From: Tachypleus tridentatus | Taxonomy: Eukaryota > Arthropoda > Merostomata > Xiphosura > Limulidae | Direction: 5' to 3' | Length of the DNA stretch: 64,000 nucleotides | NCBI RefSeq assembly: GCF_004210375.1 | Contig: NW_027467782.1 | Location: 31,475,276-31,539,275 of the forward strand | Shown here: positions 23,330-35,611 of the stretch, piece after piece | Layout of the letters: each line of letters starts with the position of its first letter | Position numbering within the stretch: the stretch's first letter is position 1 | Translations under genes and position numbers: made by a program | Notes under the pieces: model-generated | Database searches by the model: none | Seen by the model: only the letters and a program-made list of their open reading frames with translations | Told to the model about the DNA's origin: nothing

Positions 23330-25070
23330 TTCCTCCATTCTGAAGTATACAATCATCATTTCATGACTGGGCAGTTTATAAGCATTGGGTTTGTCTGTTG
23401 GCAGATGTGACAGCTTTTGTACAGCAAGTGGTGGACAAGTTCATGAAGCCTCTGCCTTTCTTTTGTACATGACATATCTCCACTTATGTTTCTTGTTTGA
23501 GATGGAAGGAATTTTGTCAGTTTTTTTTATTATTACCTGCATCGTAATCATGTACCAATGCTGGCTTGAAACTACCTAAACCTTTTTTATTCTTTTGTAC
23601 AATTTAGTTTCCTCAAGTTTGTTTCATTCACCTTATTTCTGTAGAAATCTCCAATCTTACAATGGTGTTTTGATGCATGCTCTTTTACTTATCTTTTCAA
23701 AAGTTGTGTGTTTATCTTCTTCAGCATTATCCTTTCATATTTGGTTGATTTGTTGCTACCATTTGTTAGGAGCATAATGCCCTTGTTACTTAAGTCCTTT
23801 AACCCCACCCCTATTTTGTTCTCATATGTTTTCATCTGCCTGTGTAGTTTTACTAAAATATTGTAAAGTGTTTCATTTCTCTGTATTCTACATGGTATAT
23901 CTCCCTTTCAGTGCAGTATGGAAGTTCTTGCAACTTACCAGTTTCTAACTGCTGGAGTGGTGGACCATGAAGGCTTCGTCAAGTGCATGACAACTTTCAA
24001 TCAGTAGAGAGTAGGGTGGTGGTGCTCTGCTAGTGCATATAGTGTGTATCCTTTTACTACTGAGCAATGGATGAAAAATTCCCAATATTGTATGGTTTTC
24101 TGTTAAACGAGTCTGCCTCAGTCATTTTACTCCTGGCTAACTTTTTCCCACATTTTACTATCACTTGAATATCAGTTCTCATGCAGTCTTGTGTTTGAGT
24201 CACATATAACCAGTCAGCATACGGCCTCCCATGTATGAATGATAGGGACCCTACACCTACCATGGACCAGACAAAAAATTCCTGACACTACATGGTTTAT
24301 GACTGGAGTTGACCCACCATGTTTGCATTCCCTTTTTTTTTTTACCATTTCCCAGGTGTTAAGTTCTCAGGTAGCCTTTTCTTAGTTGTGTACTGGGTCT
24401 TCAAACATTTGCCGTATCTAAGTTGCCAGAAAAAATGTTGCTTTTCCTTTCTGCTTCCTGCCATTGAAGTGAAGATTTTTTGGGACCCTTCTCCTTCTGT
24501 AGACTAGAAGACATGTATTCAATACTACCTGGTTTTGGACTAGAGTTAACCTACCATGTACTTTCTATTGCACCTAGCTACTACACCATCAAGCATATCC
24601 ATTTTCCATACTGGACTTGTTTTCTTGGTGACACGTATCTTCACTACAGGTGAAGACTATACCCTGCATGTGTGTTCCTATGCTTTTGTAGTATAGGGTA
24701 TTGTGCTCCAGTTGTTTTCTTCAGGCACTTTCTGAAGGGAATTCACCTAAGTTGCTTTTGTTTTGGTTTCTCCACTGTTTTAGTGTGGGATTTAAGCTCT
24801 AATGTGAGGGTAGGTGAGATATTGTATTGAATGTTAAGGTTTTCCAATGTTGAAAATGTATTTCGTATAGGTACTTACCTCTGTCACACTTCCCACCCTT
24901 CTTGTTTACTTCCAGTACATCTTTAATTGAGTAATTTAAAGTGATAATTGAATAATTATTATAGATTATGCCAGCTGTGCTAGGATAGTACATCACACCC
25001 CTATTGATGGAAAGTTGTCTCATGCTCATTTTTATACTACAGTTCATCAATAGCATGTGGAAATGTTAAT
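23330..25070. repeat. Unclassified interspersed repeat, related to 6,890-8,830
   Basis: Shares with the copy at 6,890 the block AGAGAGTAGGGTGGTGGT and, near its right end, GTTGAAAATGTATTTCG followed by TACTTACCTCTGTCAC. Internal segments such as CATGTATGAATGATAGGGACC look like decayed retroelement sequence. No coding frame survives. Confidence 0.45.
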
Positions 25071-26023
25071 TGAGGTGTGAGTCTCAAGGCTAGTGGAGAG
25101 TAACAAATTGTGCATGTGGAGGGCAGTATGACCTGAAAAAAAAATTGTTATGTGAGAGGATCTAAGTTTTTATTGCAAGTACATTTATGGTGTTGGAAAA
25201 TTTTAACTTTATGCAGTACTGCCTGGAAATTGTTATCAGATATTATGTCATGGAACTTTCTATTTGCAGTTCATTGTTTTCCATAATCTAGAAAACAGCT
25301 TGTTGTGTGGCTTCCATCTCTGTTCTTGAACTTCTTGTATAAGACTTTTAAGTTTCACAAGAAGAATGTGTTGTTTTGCAAGACAGTAAGTACCCAGTCG
25401 TCTCTCTGTTTAATATAGGGACCATTTGTGAGTGCGATGACAGATCACTGCTTACATTTTAAATAACTGCTGACAAAATTTTTCTGATTCCCTCTTTGTC
25501 TTCTCTCTCTATTTTCTGTTCAGGTTAATTACCACAGATTCCAGTGGTACCAGATGTTTATTTAACATGAGGAACTATGAAACAAGTTGGTGATCAGTTA
25601 TCTTAATGGTGACTCTTTAACATAGGTCCAACCATAACTGTATCTTTAGGTGCCATTTAGGTAGTCTCTTTCTTGATTGGTATCTGTAAATCATTGTGGA
25701 GCTGTAATTTCCCAACTAAAAAGGACAGTGGTTCAATGATGAACTTTCTAGAAAAGTTTATTTTTATTATTTTACATTTAACTTTGAAAAGTGAAAATTG
25801 CTTGATTCTGCAGAACACTTTAAGGCATTATAAACAAGGGAGAAAATACAAAAGATTAATAATTGGTGCAGCTATGTGTATTTTAATAGTCAATATAGTT
25901 TCAGTTAAAAGGTAATAAATGAAGTTCATTCTAAGAATGTGTATATTTTTGCCTGCTAATTGTTCCATGTTACCTGTACCTTAGTAGTTTTGTAACTCCG
26001 ATTTTTATTTATCAAATTTTTAG
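25071..26023 (+). other. ATR intron, no gene recognised
   Basis: Non-coding. An open frame at 25,673-25,915 has no recognisable motif. Confidence 0.5.
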
Positions 26024-26086
26024 CAGATTTCTTCTGATAACTGGGGAGTTGCAGTTGGAAAAATTCTTCTTTCTGTTAAAGAAAAG
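26024..26086 (+). CDS. ATR: ATR exon (FAT domain)
   Basis: Acceptor ATTTTTAG, donor GTATGA. Encodes QISSDNWGVAVGKILLSVKEK, matching ATR TTWSVRLGQLLLSAKKR. An alternative start three bases later (second AG) would only drop the Gln. Phase 0 in and out, frame intact. Confidence 0.88.
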
Positions 26087-26182
26087 GTATGAGAAACTTT
26101 TAATAACTAATATATAGTCATTTATATAACAAGTTTAATATGTAGTAACTTATGGATGACACTTTTTTGCCAAGTGCCCTTG

Positions 26183-26221
26183 TTTCTTAATTAGTAATTG
26201 TAAAAATTACTAATTAAGAAA
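26183..26221. repeat. Perfect 17-bp inverted repeat
   Basis: TTTCTTAATTAGTAATT at 26,183-26,199 and its reverse complement at 26,205-26,221 with a 5-base loop, 97 bp after an ATR donor. Confidence 0.9.
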
Positions 26222-26829
26222 GCAAATTTTAAAGTTAGCTTATTTACAACAAACAAACATACTTATCTCAAATAATAGGAACGTTTATGTTGATCTTTCC
26301 AGTGGTGGATTAAAGGTTGTATGTGCTTAGTGGCTAATAATCTTTGAGGGTCTTACAATGGGCCTCCATTAAGACCATAAGCCCTAGGGCTGAGCCCCTT
26401 CTAGCTCCAACCTAAATGACCCATTGGATCTTTCAATTTAAATTATATTGTAGACTTTAAGAAAATGTTTATTGTGTTGCACTCTTGGTTTCACTCAGTG
26501 TCAAGCCTCTGACATATTTGTACCACACACTGCAAAAGTAATTGTTGAGCATTTTAGTCATCCTAAGTGGTGCTCAGCAATAACATATGGTAAATGTACA
26601 TTTTTATTCTTTAAGTTATGTTACATTTTGAAATTTGAATGACAGTATGATTACTTTCTAACATTTAATGTAGAATATCCTGTTTGTGAAATAAAATTTG
26701 GCATCAACATTATCCATGTCTGTTCTTCTGTAATTTCAAAAGTAAATGTTGAGTTTTGTTTCTTTGTGCAACTTTTCAAACTGGAGACAGGCAAATGATT
26801 GAACAGAGACCACTATTTGCAATATATGA
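26222..26829 (+). other. ATR intron, no gene recognised
   Basis: No repeat or open frame that I recognise. Confidence 0.5.
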
Positions 26830-27990
26830 TGTATGGTCAAAAGTTCTAAGACTTCACTTTTATTGCACAGAACAATGTACATACATCAGTATTATATTAT
26901 ATCCCGTTCAAAGTAATCCCTCCAGCTAATACACACTTGTCCTGATGTTCCTGCCATTTTCGAAAGCCTTCAACTTTTGTGTGACTAAGTTCTGCTTTCA
27001 CACAATTGTGGATGGTTGGAATGTCATCAAATCACCTTCCTTTCAACTTAATTTTGATTTTTGGGAACAGAACAAAATCACATGTGGCAAGATTGGGAGA
27101 TTACAGGGGGTGTGGTATCACAGGAATGTTTCTTTCTGCCAAACGTTCTTGAACAGATACAGCACTATGTGAAGGTGCATTGTCGTGACAGAGAAACCAA
27201 TAATCATTTTCCACAGCTCGCAGCAGTTTCTTCTAATTTCTTCCCTCAAGCAAATTAGGACCTTTTTATAAAATGCTTGGTTAACTGTCTGGCCATTAGG
27301 CACACATTCATGATGAACAATACCTTGAACATCAAAAAACACGATCAACATTGTCTTTACATTTGATCAAGACTGTCATGTTTTTTTGGAAGTGGTGATG
27401 ATGGAGATTTCCACTGGGGTGACTGAAATTTCGTTTCAGGGTCATAACTGTGTACCCATGACTCAATCACCAGTAATAATGATGTTGATGAAATTTGGAT
27501 CAATTTCTAGCCTTCTTTTCAGATCCTCACACACTTGTTGATGGTGAAACTTTTGGTCATCCATCAACAGCCTTGGAAAAAATTTTGCAGACACTTGACA
27601 CATGCAGAGTTTTTCAGCTAAAATCACATGACATAATGCAAAGGAAATGTTCAGTTTGTCAGCAATTTCATGAATAGTTAATCTTTGATGACTTTGACTA
27701 TTTTCTTTCATCTTAGCAACCATTTCATCAGTGGATGATGTCGGTGATTGCCCAGAATGGTCGTCATCTTTGACTGATTTCTGGACATCTTGGAAGTGTT
27801 TTATCCACTGATAAACAACAGTTTTACTTAAGCAATCATAATTAAAAGCAGTTCTTAACATTTCAATGATTTCTGTTCCTACTGTACCATTTTTCATACA
27901 AAATTTGATGCAAACATGTTGCTTTTATTTTCTGTCCATTTATATTTCAACAGAAGCAAGAGATGCTTCTGTCTTTGAACACGGGTATAA
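26830..27990 (-). mobile_element. mariner transposon, dead
   Basis: Minus-strand transposase remnant. The N-terminal helix-turn-helix part starts KFCMKNGTVGTEIIEMLRTA at about 27,910. It runs through LTIHEIADKLNIS and ends the first block at NFINIIITGDE, the first catalytic Asp region. A second block from about 27,351 begins MLIVFFDVQGIVHHECVP. Beyond 27,170 the frame is broken, and the segment that should hold the last catalytic Asp has no recognisable DAPAH-like motif. It is a canonical mariner layout with several stops and shifts. I could not fix the terminal inverted repeats. Confidence 0.85.
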
Positions 27991-28059
27991 GGTCTGGATA
28001 AGTGGTTTATCCGTGAGGTAGATCACTATTTGTACTTTGTACACACCTCAGTAAAGCTT

Positions 28060-28776
28060 ACTGCCTCTGTACTGGCACCTGTAACAGAAGAAATCTTTTT
28101 GATCAGAACTCATATATAAGATATATCAAGTTGTTTATGAGTTATGTTTGGAATATTATTGTGTGAGTAAACATTCAAATAATAAATAATATATATTAAA
28201 ACAAGAACACTTGAGTTCATGTCCTTTTTAAGTCACACAGTTTGAAAAATTATGAGTTCTCTTACATAGTAAAAGTTGAGCTAAGATTGTCCATTTCATT
28301 GATTCCATAAACTGTAGTGGAAAACTATTTTGTAATTTTAAAACAAATCGTCTTTTTTTTGCTATTACTTATTAGTCAAGAAAATATAATATCAACAAAA
28401 GTATCATATTTTGTAATTGTTATTGTATGTATGTATATATATTATCTACACTGTATGAATATTCAAACTAAATCTACATCATGGGAAAAGAAAATGGCTC
28501 CCCTTAAAGAACTATGTACATCTACTTATTGTAGTTGTTGTATATAGTTGAAATCTAGTCATTTATTTGAAAGGGATGAAAATAAGTATGTGTATCTGTA
28601 TCATAGTAATAGTTCTTAGTTTAAATTTAGCTATTTATTTGAAACAGATTAAAATAAGTATGTGCATTTGTTTATCCTAGTTATGGCTTTTATTTTAAAT
28701 CTAGCTATTTATTTGGAACAGGTGACATAGAGATTTGCATCTGTTTACCTTGTTTGTTGTCAGGGTGTTTTAGTTT

Positions 28777-28780
<4 letters not shown>
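28060..28780 (+). other. ATR intron, no gene recognised
   Basis: AT-rich. It ends in loosely repeated segments (GTATGTGTATCTGTATCATAG / GTATGTGCATTTGTTTATCC near 28,585 and 28,657). Confidence 0.5.

Positions 28781-28812
<32 letters not shown>
28781..28812. repeat. (TA)n microsatellite
   Basis: About 16 TA dinucleotides, directly before the left LTR of the gypsy element. Confidence 0.95.
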
Positions 28813-28814
<2 letters not shown>

Positions 28815-28833
28815 CTGGATTCTTTGTAGTTGG

Positions 28834-29300
28834 TGTCTGGGACTTGGCAACAAATTTCAATAACAAACAAACAGCATACAGTTCTCTTGTTTCAGGTAAT
28901 AATGTATTAAAACAATTAAAATGTATAAACAAATGTTTTTTTCATTATTTGCTAGCACAGTTGTATCTAGAGCATTAAATACTTGTCTTCTTTTCATCAA
29001 AATCCACATAGCTTGGTCCAGTTACTTTAGAATCCAATTTACAAAACAAATTAATTCTTGTCTTCTATGTTGTTACAATATAGTTTGTGATAATTTCAAG
29101 TTAGAAATCACCAATATATGCTTTTTATGGCTAAACTCACAATCACACAGGCTAGATCTATCTGTTCAATCAAACTAACCCAAACTACATTTTTGACACA
29201 CATTTTTATAACCTCACAGAGGTCTTAAACATTTTTCACATTATGAATTATTGTGATAAAATAATATTCAATCAAAACAATGAGAAAAATTTAGAAGTTT
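28834..29300 (-). repeat. Left LTR of the gypsy element (3' LTR in element orientation)
   Basis: Pairs with 32,434-33,000. The alignment is old and gapped, and the right boundary is uncertain. Confidence 0.6.
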
Positions 29301-32300
29301 CTAATAAAATAATGCAATAGTACAGCAAGTATAAATCACAGTCTGTGATTCGTACACAGAAAAGTAATTATAAACTACTGCTACTAAAAATAACTAAATT
29401 GAACACTCTCTCTTATACTACTTAAGTAATAACACTTACATTAAACTTAAACACTTGTGTGGATATAACAATAAGCTTCTCTTTAAGAAACGTGTTTACA
29501 ATTATTTTTTGTACTATATACAAAGACTGTTTCCAGTTCATCCAAAAAGTCTACTCATACAGTCTGCACCAACATTTGCAGTCCTCTTGTTGGATTCAGT
29601 GTGGGACCAGAAGTTCTTGGGGTACAATACCTAACTCATGATTACTGCACAGTCAGTTTTATACCTCTGGATCTTTCCAAGTGGTTGATGATTCATTTGG
29701 ATGATGAACTCCTTCCATACAGACTGTTGAAGAAGTTCCAAATGTCAGTATGGTGGCCAAACACTTCTTGAGTCACAGATCTCACTGCTCAGTGTCTTTC
29801 TGAACAGATCCCTGAGTTTCTTCAGATGGTTACATCGTACACAGTGATGGTGGTTTTTTTGCAACATTTTTCTCATCAAGAAGTTGAATGCTGCTGCTGA
29901 ATTGATTAATCCAGATGGCATCTTTCTTGAATTGGTACCATTCATCAGGTGTCAAAAAGGCTCTTTAAACTTTGCCAATACACTTTTCTGAGATTGACCT
30001 TAGTGACGAACTTGGGCCCATTTATTTTCACTGCAATAGCATCTGGGTTGCCCATAGGTTTGGAGCCAAATTCTGTCATAAAGTTTATTTTCTGGAAATC
30101 TGTACAGATGGTTGTGAGACATTCATGGTCTTCATGATTACCACCAGTGAACAGTAAACTTAATTCAAAGGCCCAGTTATTCCAGCTTCTAACATTACTT
30201 TAACTTTTAGCTTAATCAGGCTTTTATTATGTAGAACATTTGGTAGGGCTTCACTTTGACTGAGTTCTTGGTCATAGTCACAGTCTGTCTGGCTTTATCT
30301 GTCTGTGGAGACAGATGCACACTGCTACTTCTTTCTTCAATTTGTCATTAATTTCTTCATTGATGTTGACACTTTTGTACATGTCATCTACACCCAGTGG
30401 TCTCAGATTTTCATTTTTTGTGTGTGTGAAAATTACTTCAGATGAGTTTGTTGTGTCTTTAAGGAACAGAAACCTTCTTACTGAAATGTTAATCCTTCGA
30501 CTTCTTAGGTGTTAGTTGTCCAATCAAGTCCATGGCAACTGTGTTGGATAGCACTTTCCTATAAGAGACATTTCATCTCATGGCTCTATGGCTACATTCA
30601 TTCTAGGTAGAGTCCCTTTATTTTGTATGCCATCTTCTTTATTCCTTGGTGTCATTTCACAAGTTACTTGTTGGCCAACTTCTTCATTACTTGAGTCTAG
30701 TGCTTTGTTGGTACAATGATCTGTTTAACTTCTGGTAGAAGTGCTTTGATAGATCTGATACAGCACTTCCTTCTGATTCTCTGTTCTGTATATCCTTTTT
30801 TTCCTCATTTTTGTGCTCAATTGTCTCTTAGACATTGTTTCAAAGTTTCATCATTGAAGGGTCTTTCTTCTGTGCTTCCTTCAATTCCCATAGACATACA
30901 TACACAATGTCACTTTTTGAGATTTGCAGAGGGTTGATGTTTTGCTTGCTTTTATTTTTTTGAATTCTTGTGGTGACTGCAGATACTTCATCAGCCTCCT
31001 TTCTGTCTGGTTTTTTCAAATTTCTGTTGTCAGGTATATTGCTGATTACCATGTCATAAATGGGTGCTTTCTTATGTGTTGTCTCAAGGTCTCCCACATA
31101 GTATGGAGTTTCCCTTTATTGTTACTATAGGAAACTTTCTCACTGTCCCATCAGTCAGCACACATATATGTACTTTTGCCATTATCTGGTCATTTGATAC
31201 TAGAGTAATTCTCACTTCTGCTCCCAGTGTTTCATTTCACTGTCATGTTTTTGTTGCCAAACATAGTGTTCACCTACTGATAAGTTGTGATTGATCCGTT
31301 TGTTAATTTGAACTGACTGTCATTCAAGTACTGTTTAATCATGAATTATTTTATGTGATTTCTGGCAACAGTGACAATCATTCTTCTCTAGTATCTTACT
31401 AGCACCATCTTTGTAGGTAACTCTAACTGCTTGATTTGAGATTCTTGTTGGTTGCAAACCTGCAATCATATCACAATATGTCTCATTTTCTAACAAGTGT
31501 AGTATCTCCCATTTGTCTGACGACTTCTTGTCACCTGTGGTGGCATCCTGCTTGTAATCCCTCTTCTTGGCTTTGAATGGTTATGATTGGATTTGCCTGT
31601 TATGTTCTCCCCATGGGCTTCCACATACTATTTTGCCAGCTTGATCATCTTTATCATGTCATTTGGTGCTCTTTCTGGTACAAAAAATGACATGTAAGTG
31701 GAGTACATGATAATGAATTATTCATCTGTTAGTAGGTTTACCAGTCCTTCAAAACTATCTTCACACTTGGCCATGTAAATTCACCTTGTGAAATATTGCT
31801 GTAGACATGCCACAAACTGAAATATAGTTTCTCTAGTGTCAACTTTGCCTTTTCTAAATTCTAACAAAAACCATCCTATGTAATTTCATTGCATTTCAGC
31901 AAGGCAATTTTAACATATTCTAGTCCATGGCATCTTCTGATATTACACCTACATACACTTGTAGTCCTTTTACTGTGAAAAGGAAACTAAGCCAAAATGT
32001 CAAATTGTTTTGTCCCAGTTTTGACCTTGAGGGGTGAATCCTTCACTTCTCATTAGATCATTCATGTTGTCTTTCTATTCATCAAGTTTTGTCAGCCCAT
32101 TGTTAATGATCCTTCAATTTGCTTGTTAAACTTAGTGACTTCAAGTTGTACTGTTATATTCTCTTTGTTTTTAGTCTCTCCTCTCTCTCAGTTTCCAGTT
32201 TTTCATTTCTTTTTTCAGCCTTTTTTTTTTTCTTCTCTTTTTTTGTTGTTTGTTTCTCTCTTTATGTCTTGTTGTTGTGTAACAAACTCTCATATATCAC

Positions 32301-32433
32301 CATCTTTAAGGCTAAGTTATTTGCCCTTCACCATCCACTTATCAAAGCCAGTTAAAATGGTGTATATGTGGCCTCTACAATATTTATTCTATTGCTTCAG
32401 CTGTGAATTTATAGGCCTATGCTTTACAGTAAG

Positions 32434-33000
32434 TGTCTGACTTGTTGGCATTTCAACAGTGAAGAAACAGCATAGAGTTCACTTTTTTTTAAATAACAGT
32501 AAATTAAAGCAAGTCAAACATATATTCAAATGTTCATTACACTGTTGGCTATTACAGTTGTATCCAAATCTTTAAATTGTTGTCTCCTTTTCTTAAAGCT
32601 CACACAATCTTGTTCATATATATAATTTTTACTTTGTTGTTACAATACAGTCTGTGATAATTTCACTTCAGAAATAACCAGAATACACTCTTTATGGCTA
32701 AACTCCCACTCAGACTGTCTAGATATATCTAAGTGACCAACTCAAAGTGCATTTTGGATGCATATTTGTTGTCTGAAAGAGGCCTCAGTTGCTTTACACA
32801 ATGGTTTTCATGGGATATTATGATGCAATAATTTGTGATAGTGTGTAAAGGTTGTTGGAAGGTTCTACTGACATGATTCAGCAATATACAACAAGTGCCA
32901 ATTCACGACAATTTAATCGAAGTATGATACATGCACAGCTACGTAACAAACCTGTGGTAAACCATCTCCACAAAAAATAAGTGAATTTAACACCAAAGAT
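32434..33000 (-). repeat. Right LTR of the gypsy element (5' LTR in element orientation)
   Basis: Starts TGTCTGACTTGTTGGC and shares ACAGTTGTATCC, GTTGTTACAATA and TTTATGGCTAAACTC with the left LTR. End approximate. Confidence 0.6.
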
Positions 33001-33435
33001 GTATTCAAACTGTTTAAATCTACCTGTTCATTGAGAGCATATGAAAATAAGTTCATACCATGAATGTGATGTTATGTAGAAGATCTTGTAACATAAATTT
33101 TCAATTAATTTTGATTTTGCCATTGGTTATAATCATACACAACATTATAGCAAAGTTCTTGAGAAAAACTTAGTTTCCTTCCTGAGTTTTGAAGTATAAT
33201 CATAGTATAAATAAACTTTTGTATCTCCATAAGAAAATAAATGCTTTAATTAACAAAGATGTATTTCCAACATTAAAGTGCAATATATATTTTTTTTATA
33301 TGTTAGTAATGTAAATGTATTTGGAAGAAGTGAAGAGGCATGTCACTTAAAGATTATTCATGTCTCTAGGAAATATTCAAAATACTTTTGGATTGATGTG
33401 GTAAATTTTGTTCCACCCTTGACTATCTCACATAG

Positions 33436-33527
33436 TGTAAAATTGTAAGAACTCAGCAGATGGGACCTTTATCAGCAGCCTCCATGGAAAATGGTGCATA
33501 CCAGCGTGGATACAGTCACGTTCTCAG
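33436..33527 (+). CDS. ATR: ATR exon (FAT domain), source of the downstream minisatellite
   Basis: Encodes CKIVRTQQMGPLSAASMENG then AYQRGYSHVLR, matching ATR LVRAEQIVPLSAASFERGSYQRGYEYIVR. Donor GTAATT. Phase 2 out. The start is uncertain: CACATAG gives an in-frame start, but about eight residues expected between SVKEK (26,086) and this point are missing. If the exon began at the better acceptor CATGTCTCTAG (about 33,369) the same frame would cross TGA and TAG. So either a micro-exon was missed or this exon is damaged too. Confidence 0.82.
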
Positions 33528-33765
33528 GTAATTATATTAAATCTCCATTTATATAAAAGTATAAATCACCATACATGTTATCATGTTCTTAAGTAATTTT
33601 TTATATCTACTTACAAGGGAATAGTTAATACCAGTGTGGATTCCACCATGATCTCAAGTGATTGCAATTGATTTTATTTCTATTTACAAGATAAATTGTA
33701 TGTACCAGGGTAGATATAATGTTCTCACGTAACTGTTTTTATCACATTATAAGAAAAGTGATGCA
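33528..33765 (+). repeat. Three diverged copies of the exon 3' end and donor site
   Basis: Following the exon, units of about 62-70 bp resemble the exon tail. They carry CATACATGTTATCATGTTCT|TAAGTAATT, then TACCAGTGTGGATTCC and ATCTCAAGTGATT, then TACCAGGGTAGATA and TTCTCACGTAACT. Each ends in a donor-like site in the same relative place as the real TTCTCAG|GTAATT. Confidence 0.75.
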
Positions 33766-33896
33766 TTTCATGCTTACAGAATTAAGAAATAAGAGTTTAA
33801 ATGAAAGTAACTAACAAAGGATTAACAATCATATTGACAAAAGTCTTAAAGTAATGGGGACAAAATAAACTGAAGAAGCAAAAATATAAAAGTTCT

Positions 33897-35611
33897 GAGG
33901 TTACATGGAGAATGGTACATATCATTGTGGATATCTTTGAAGTAATTGTTTTAATGTCTAATTACATGGAGAATGGTACATATCATTGTGGATCTTTGAA
34001 GTAATTGTTTTAATGTCTAATTACATGGAGAAGTACATTACTGGTACATATCATTGTGGATATCTTGAAGTAATTGTTTTAATGTCTAATTACATGGGAA
34101 TGGACAAAATTGTGGAATCTTTGAAGTAATTGTTTTAATGTCTAATTACATGGAGAATGGTACATATCATTGTGGATATCTTTGAAGTAATTGTTTTAAT
34201 GTCTAATTACATGGAGAATGGTACATATCATTGTGGATATCTTTGAAGTAATTGTTTTAATGTCTAATTACATGGAGAATGGTACATATCATTGTGGATA
34301 TCTTTGAAGTAATTGTCTAATTTGGAGAATTAATGTCTAATTACATGGAGAATGGTACATATCATTGTGGATATCTTTGAAGTAATTGTTTTAATCATGG
34401 AGAATTGTGGATATCATTGTGGATTTGAAGTAATTGTTTTAATGTCTAATTACATGGAGAATGGTACATATCATTGTGGATATCTTTGAAGTAATTGTTT
34501 TAATGTCTAATTACATGGAGAATGGTACATATCATTGTGGATATCTTTGAAGTAATTGTTTTAATGTCTAATTACATGGAGAATGGTACATATCATTGTG
34601 GATATCTTTGAAGTAATTGTTTTAATGTCTAATTACATGGAGAATGGTGGACTTTGAAGTAATTGTTTTAATGTCTAATTACATGGAGAATATCATTGTG
34701 GATATCTTTGAAGTAATTGTTTTAATGTCTAATTACATGGAGAATGGTACATATCATTGTGGAATGGTGTTTTAATGTGAAGTAATTGTTTTACATGGAT
34801 GGAGAATGGTACATATCATTGTGGATATCTTTGAAGTAATTGTTTTAATGTCTAATTACATGGAGAATGGTACATATCATTGTGGATATCTTTGAAGTAA
34901 TTGTTTTAATGTCTAATTACATGGAGAATGGTACATATCATTGTGGATATCTTTGAAGTAATTGTTTTAATGTCTAATTACATGGAGAATGGTACATATC
35001 ATTGTGGATATCTTTGAAGTAATTGTTTTAATGTCTAATTACATGGAGAATGGTACATATCATTGTGGATATCTTTGAAGTAATTGTTTTTGTCTAATTA
35101 CATGGAATGTCTAATTAGTAATGGTTTTAATGTCTAATTACATGGAGAATCATTGTGGATATCTTTGAAGTAATTGTTTTAATGTCTAAATACATGAATT
35201 TTAATGTTGAAGTAATTGTTTTAATTACATGGAGAAATGGTACATATCATTGTGGATATCTTTGAAGTAATTGTTTTAATGTCTAATTACATGGAGAATG
35301 GGATATTGTGGATATCTTTGAAGTAATTAATTGTTTTAATGTCTAATTACATGGGATATCTTTGAAGGTTTAATGTCTAATTACATGGAGAATGGTACAT
35401 ATCATTGTGGATATCTTTGAAGTAATTGTTTTAATGTCTAATTACATGGAGAATGGTACATATCATTGTGGATATCTTTGAAGTAATTGTTTTAATGTCT
35501 AATTACATGGAGAATGGCACATATCATTGTGGATATCTTGAAGTAATTGTTTTCATGTGTAGTTACATGATGAATAATATTTACCATTGTGGATTTCTTC
35601 AGGTAGTTGTT
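33897..35611 (+). repeat. Exon-derived minisatellite, unit 61 bp, about 28 copies
   Basis: The consensus unit runs TCTAATTACATGGAGAATGG, TACATATCATTGTGGATATC, TTTGAAGTAATTGTTTTAAT, G. Its ATGGAGAATGGTACATATCA block matches the ATR exon's ATGGAAAATGGTGCATACCA, and over 30 aligned bases I count 24 identities. GAAGTAATTGTTTTAAT corresponds to the exon/intron junction CAG|GTAATTATATTAAAT. The most 3' copy (35,566-35,611) has drifted separately and keeps CTTCAG|GTAGTT, a closer donor match. Several copies are truncated or rearranged (34,060-34,130; 34,310-34,440; 35,090-35,370). Confidence 0.9.

Larger units (their letters stand above)
28834..33000 (-). mobile_element. Ty3/gypsy LTR retrotransposon, antisense, decayed
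   Basis: Two diverged LTR-like segments begin TGTCTGGGACTTGGC (28,834) and TGTCTGACTTGTTGGC (32,434). They stay alignable through GTGATAATTTCA and TTTATGGCTAAACTC for at least 350 bp. Between them, read on the minus strand, come gag remnants (about 32,300-31,500, including VEAHGENITGKSNHNHSKP), a protease/linker region (31,097-30,840, with PIYDMVISNIPDNRNLK and VSAVTTRIQ), and reverse transcriptase (about 30,200-29,600, with FVTKVNLRKVYWQ and KMPSGLINSAAAFNFLMRK). Many stops and shifts are present. Integrase is not seen, so the element is also internally deleted. The outer LTR end near 33,000 is approximate. Confidence 0.8.

Noticed and set aside
25673..25915. Numerous open frames of 60-100 codons across introns and flanks
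   Set aside because: They lack motifs, splice-site support or composition unlike background, and are as expected by chance in AT-rich DNA of this length.
32119..32440. Hydrophobic small proteins encoded at 32,119-32,440 (+)
   Set aside because: They are the antisense of a Lys/Glu-rich coiled-coil-like stretch in the gypsy gag remnant; the pyrimidine-rich strand gives Phe/Leu/Ser by chance.
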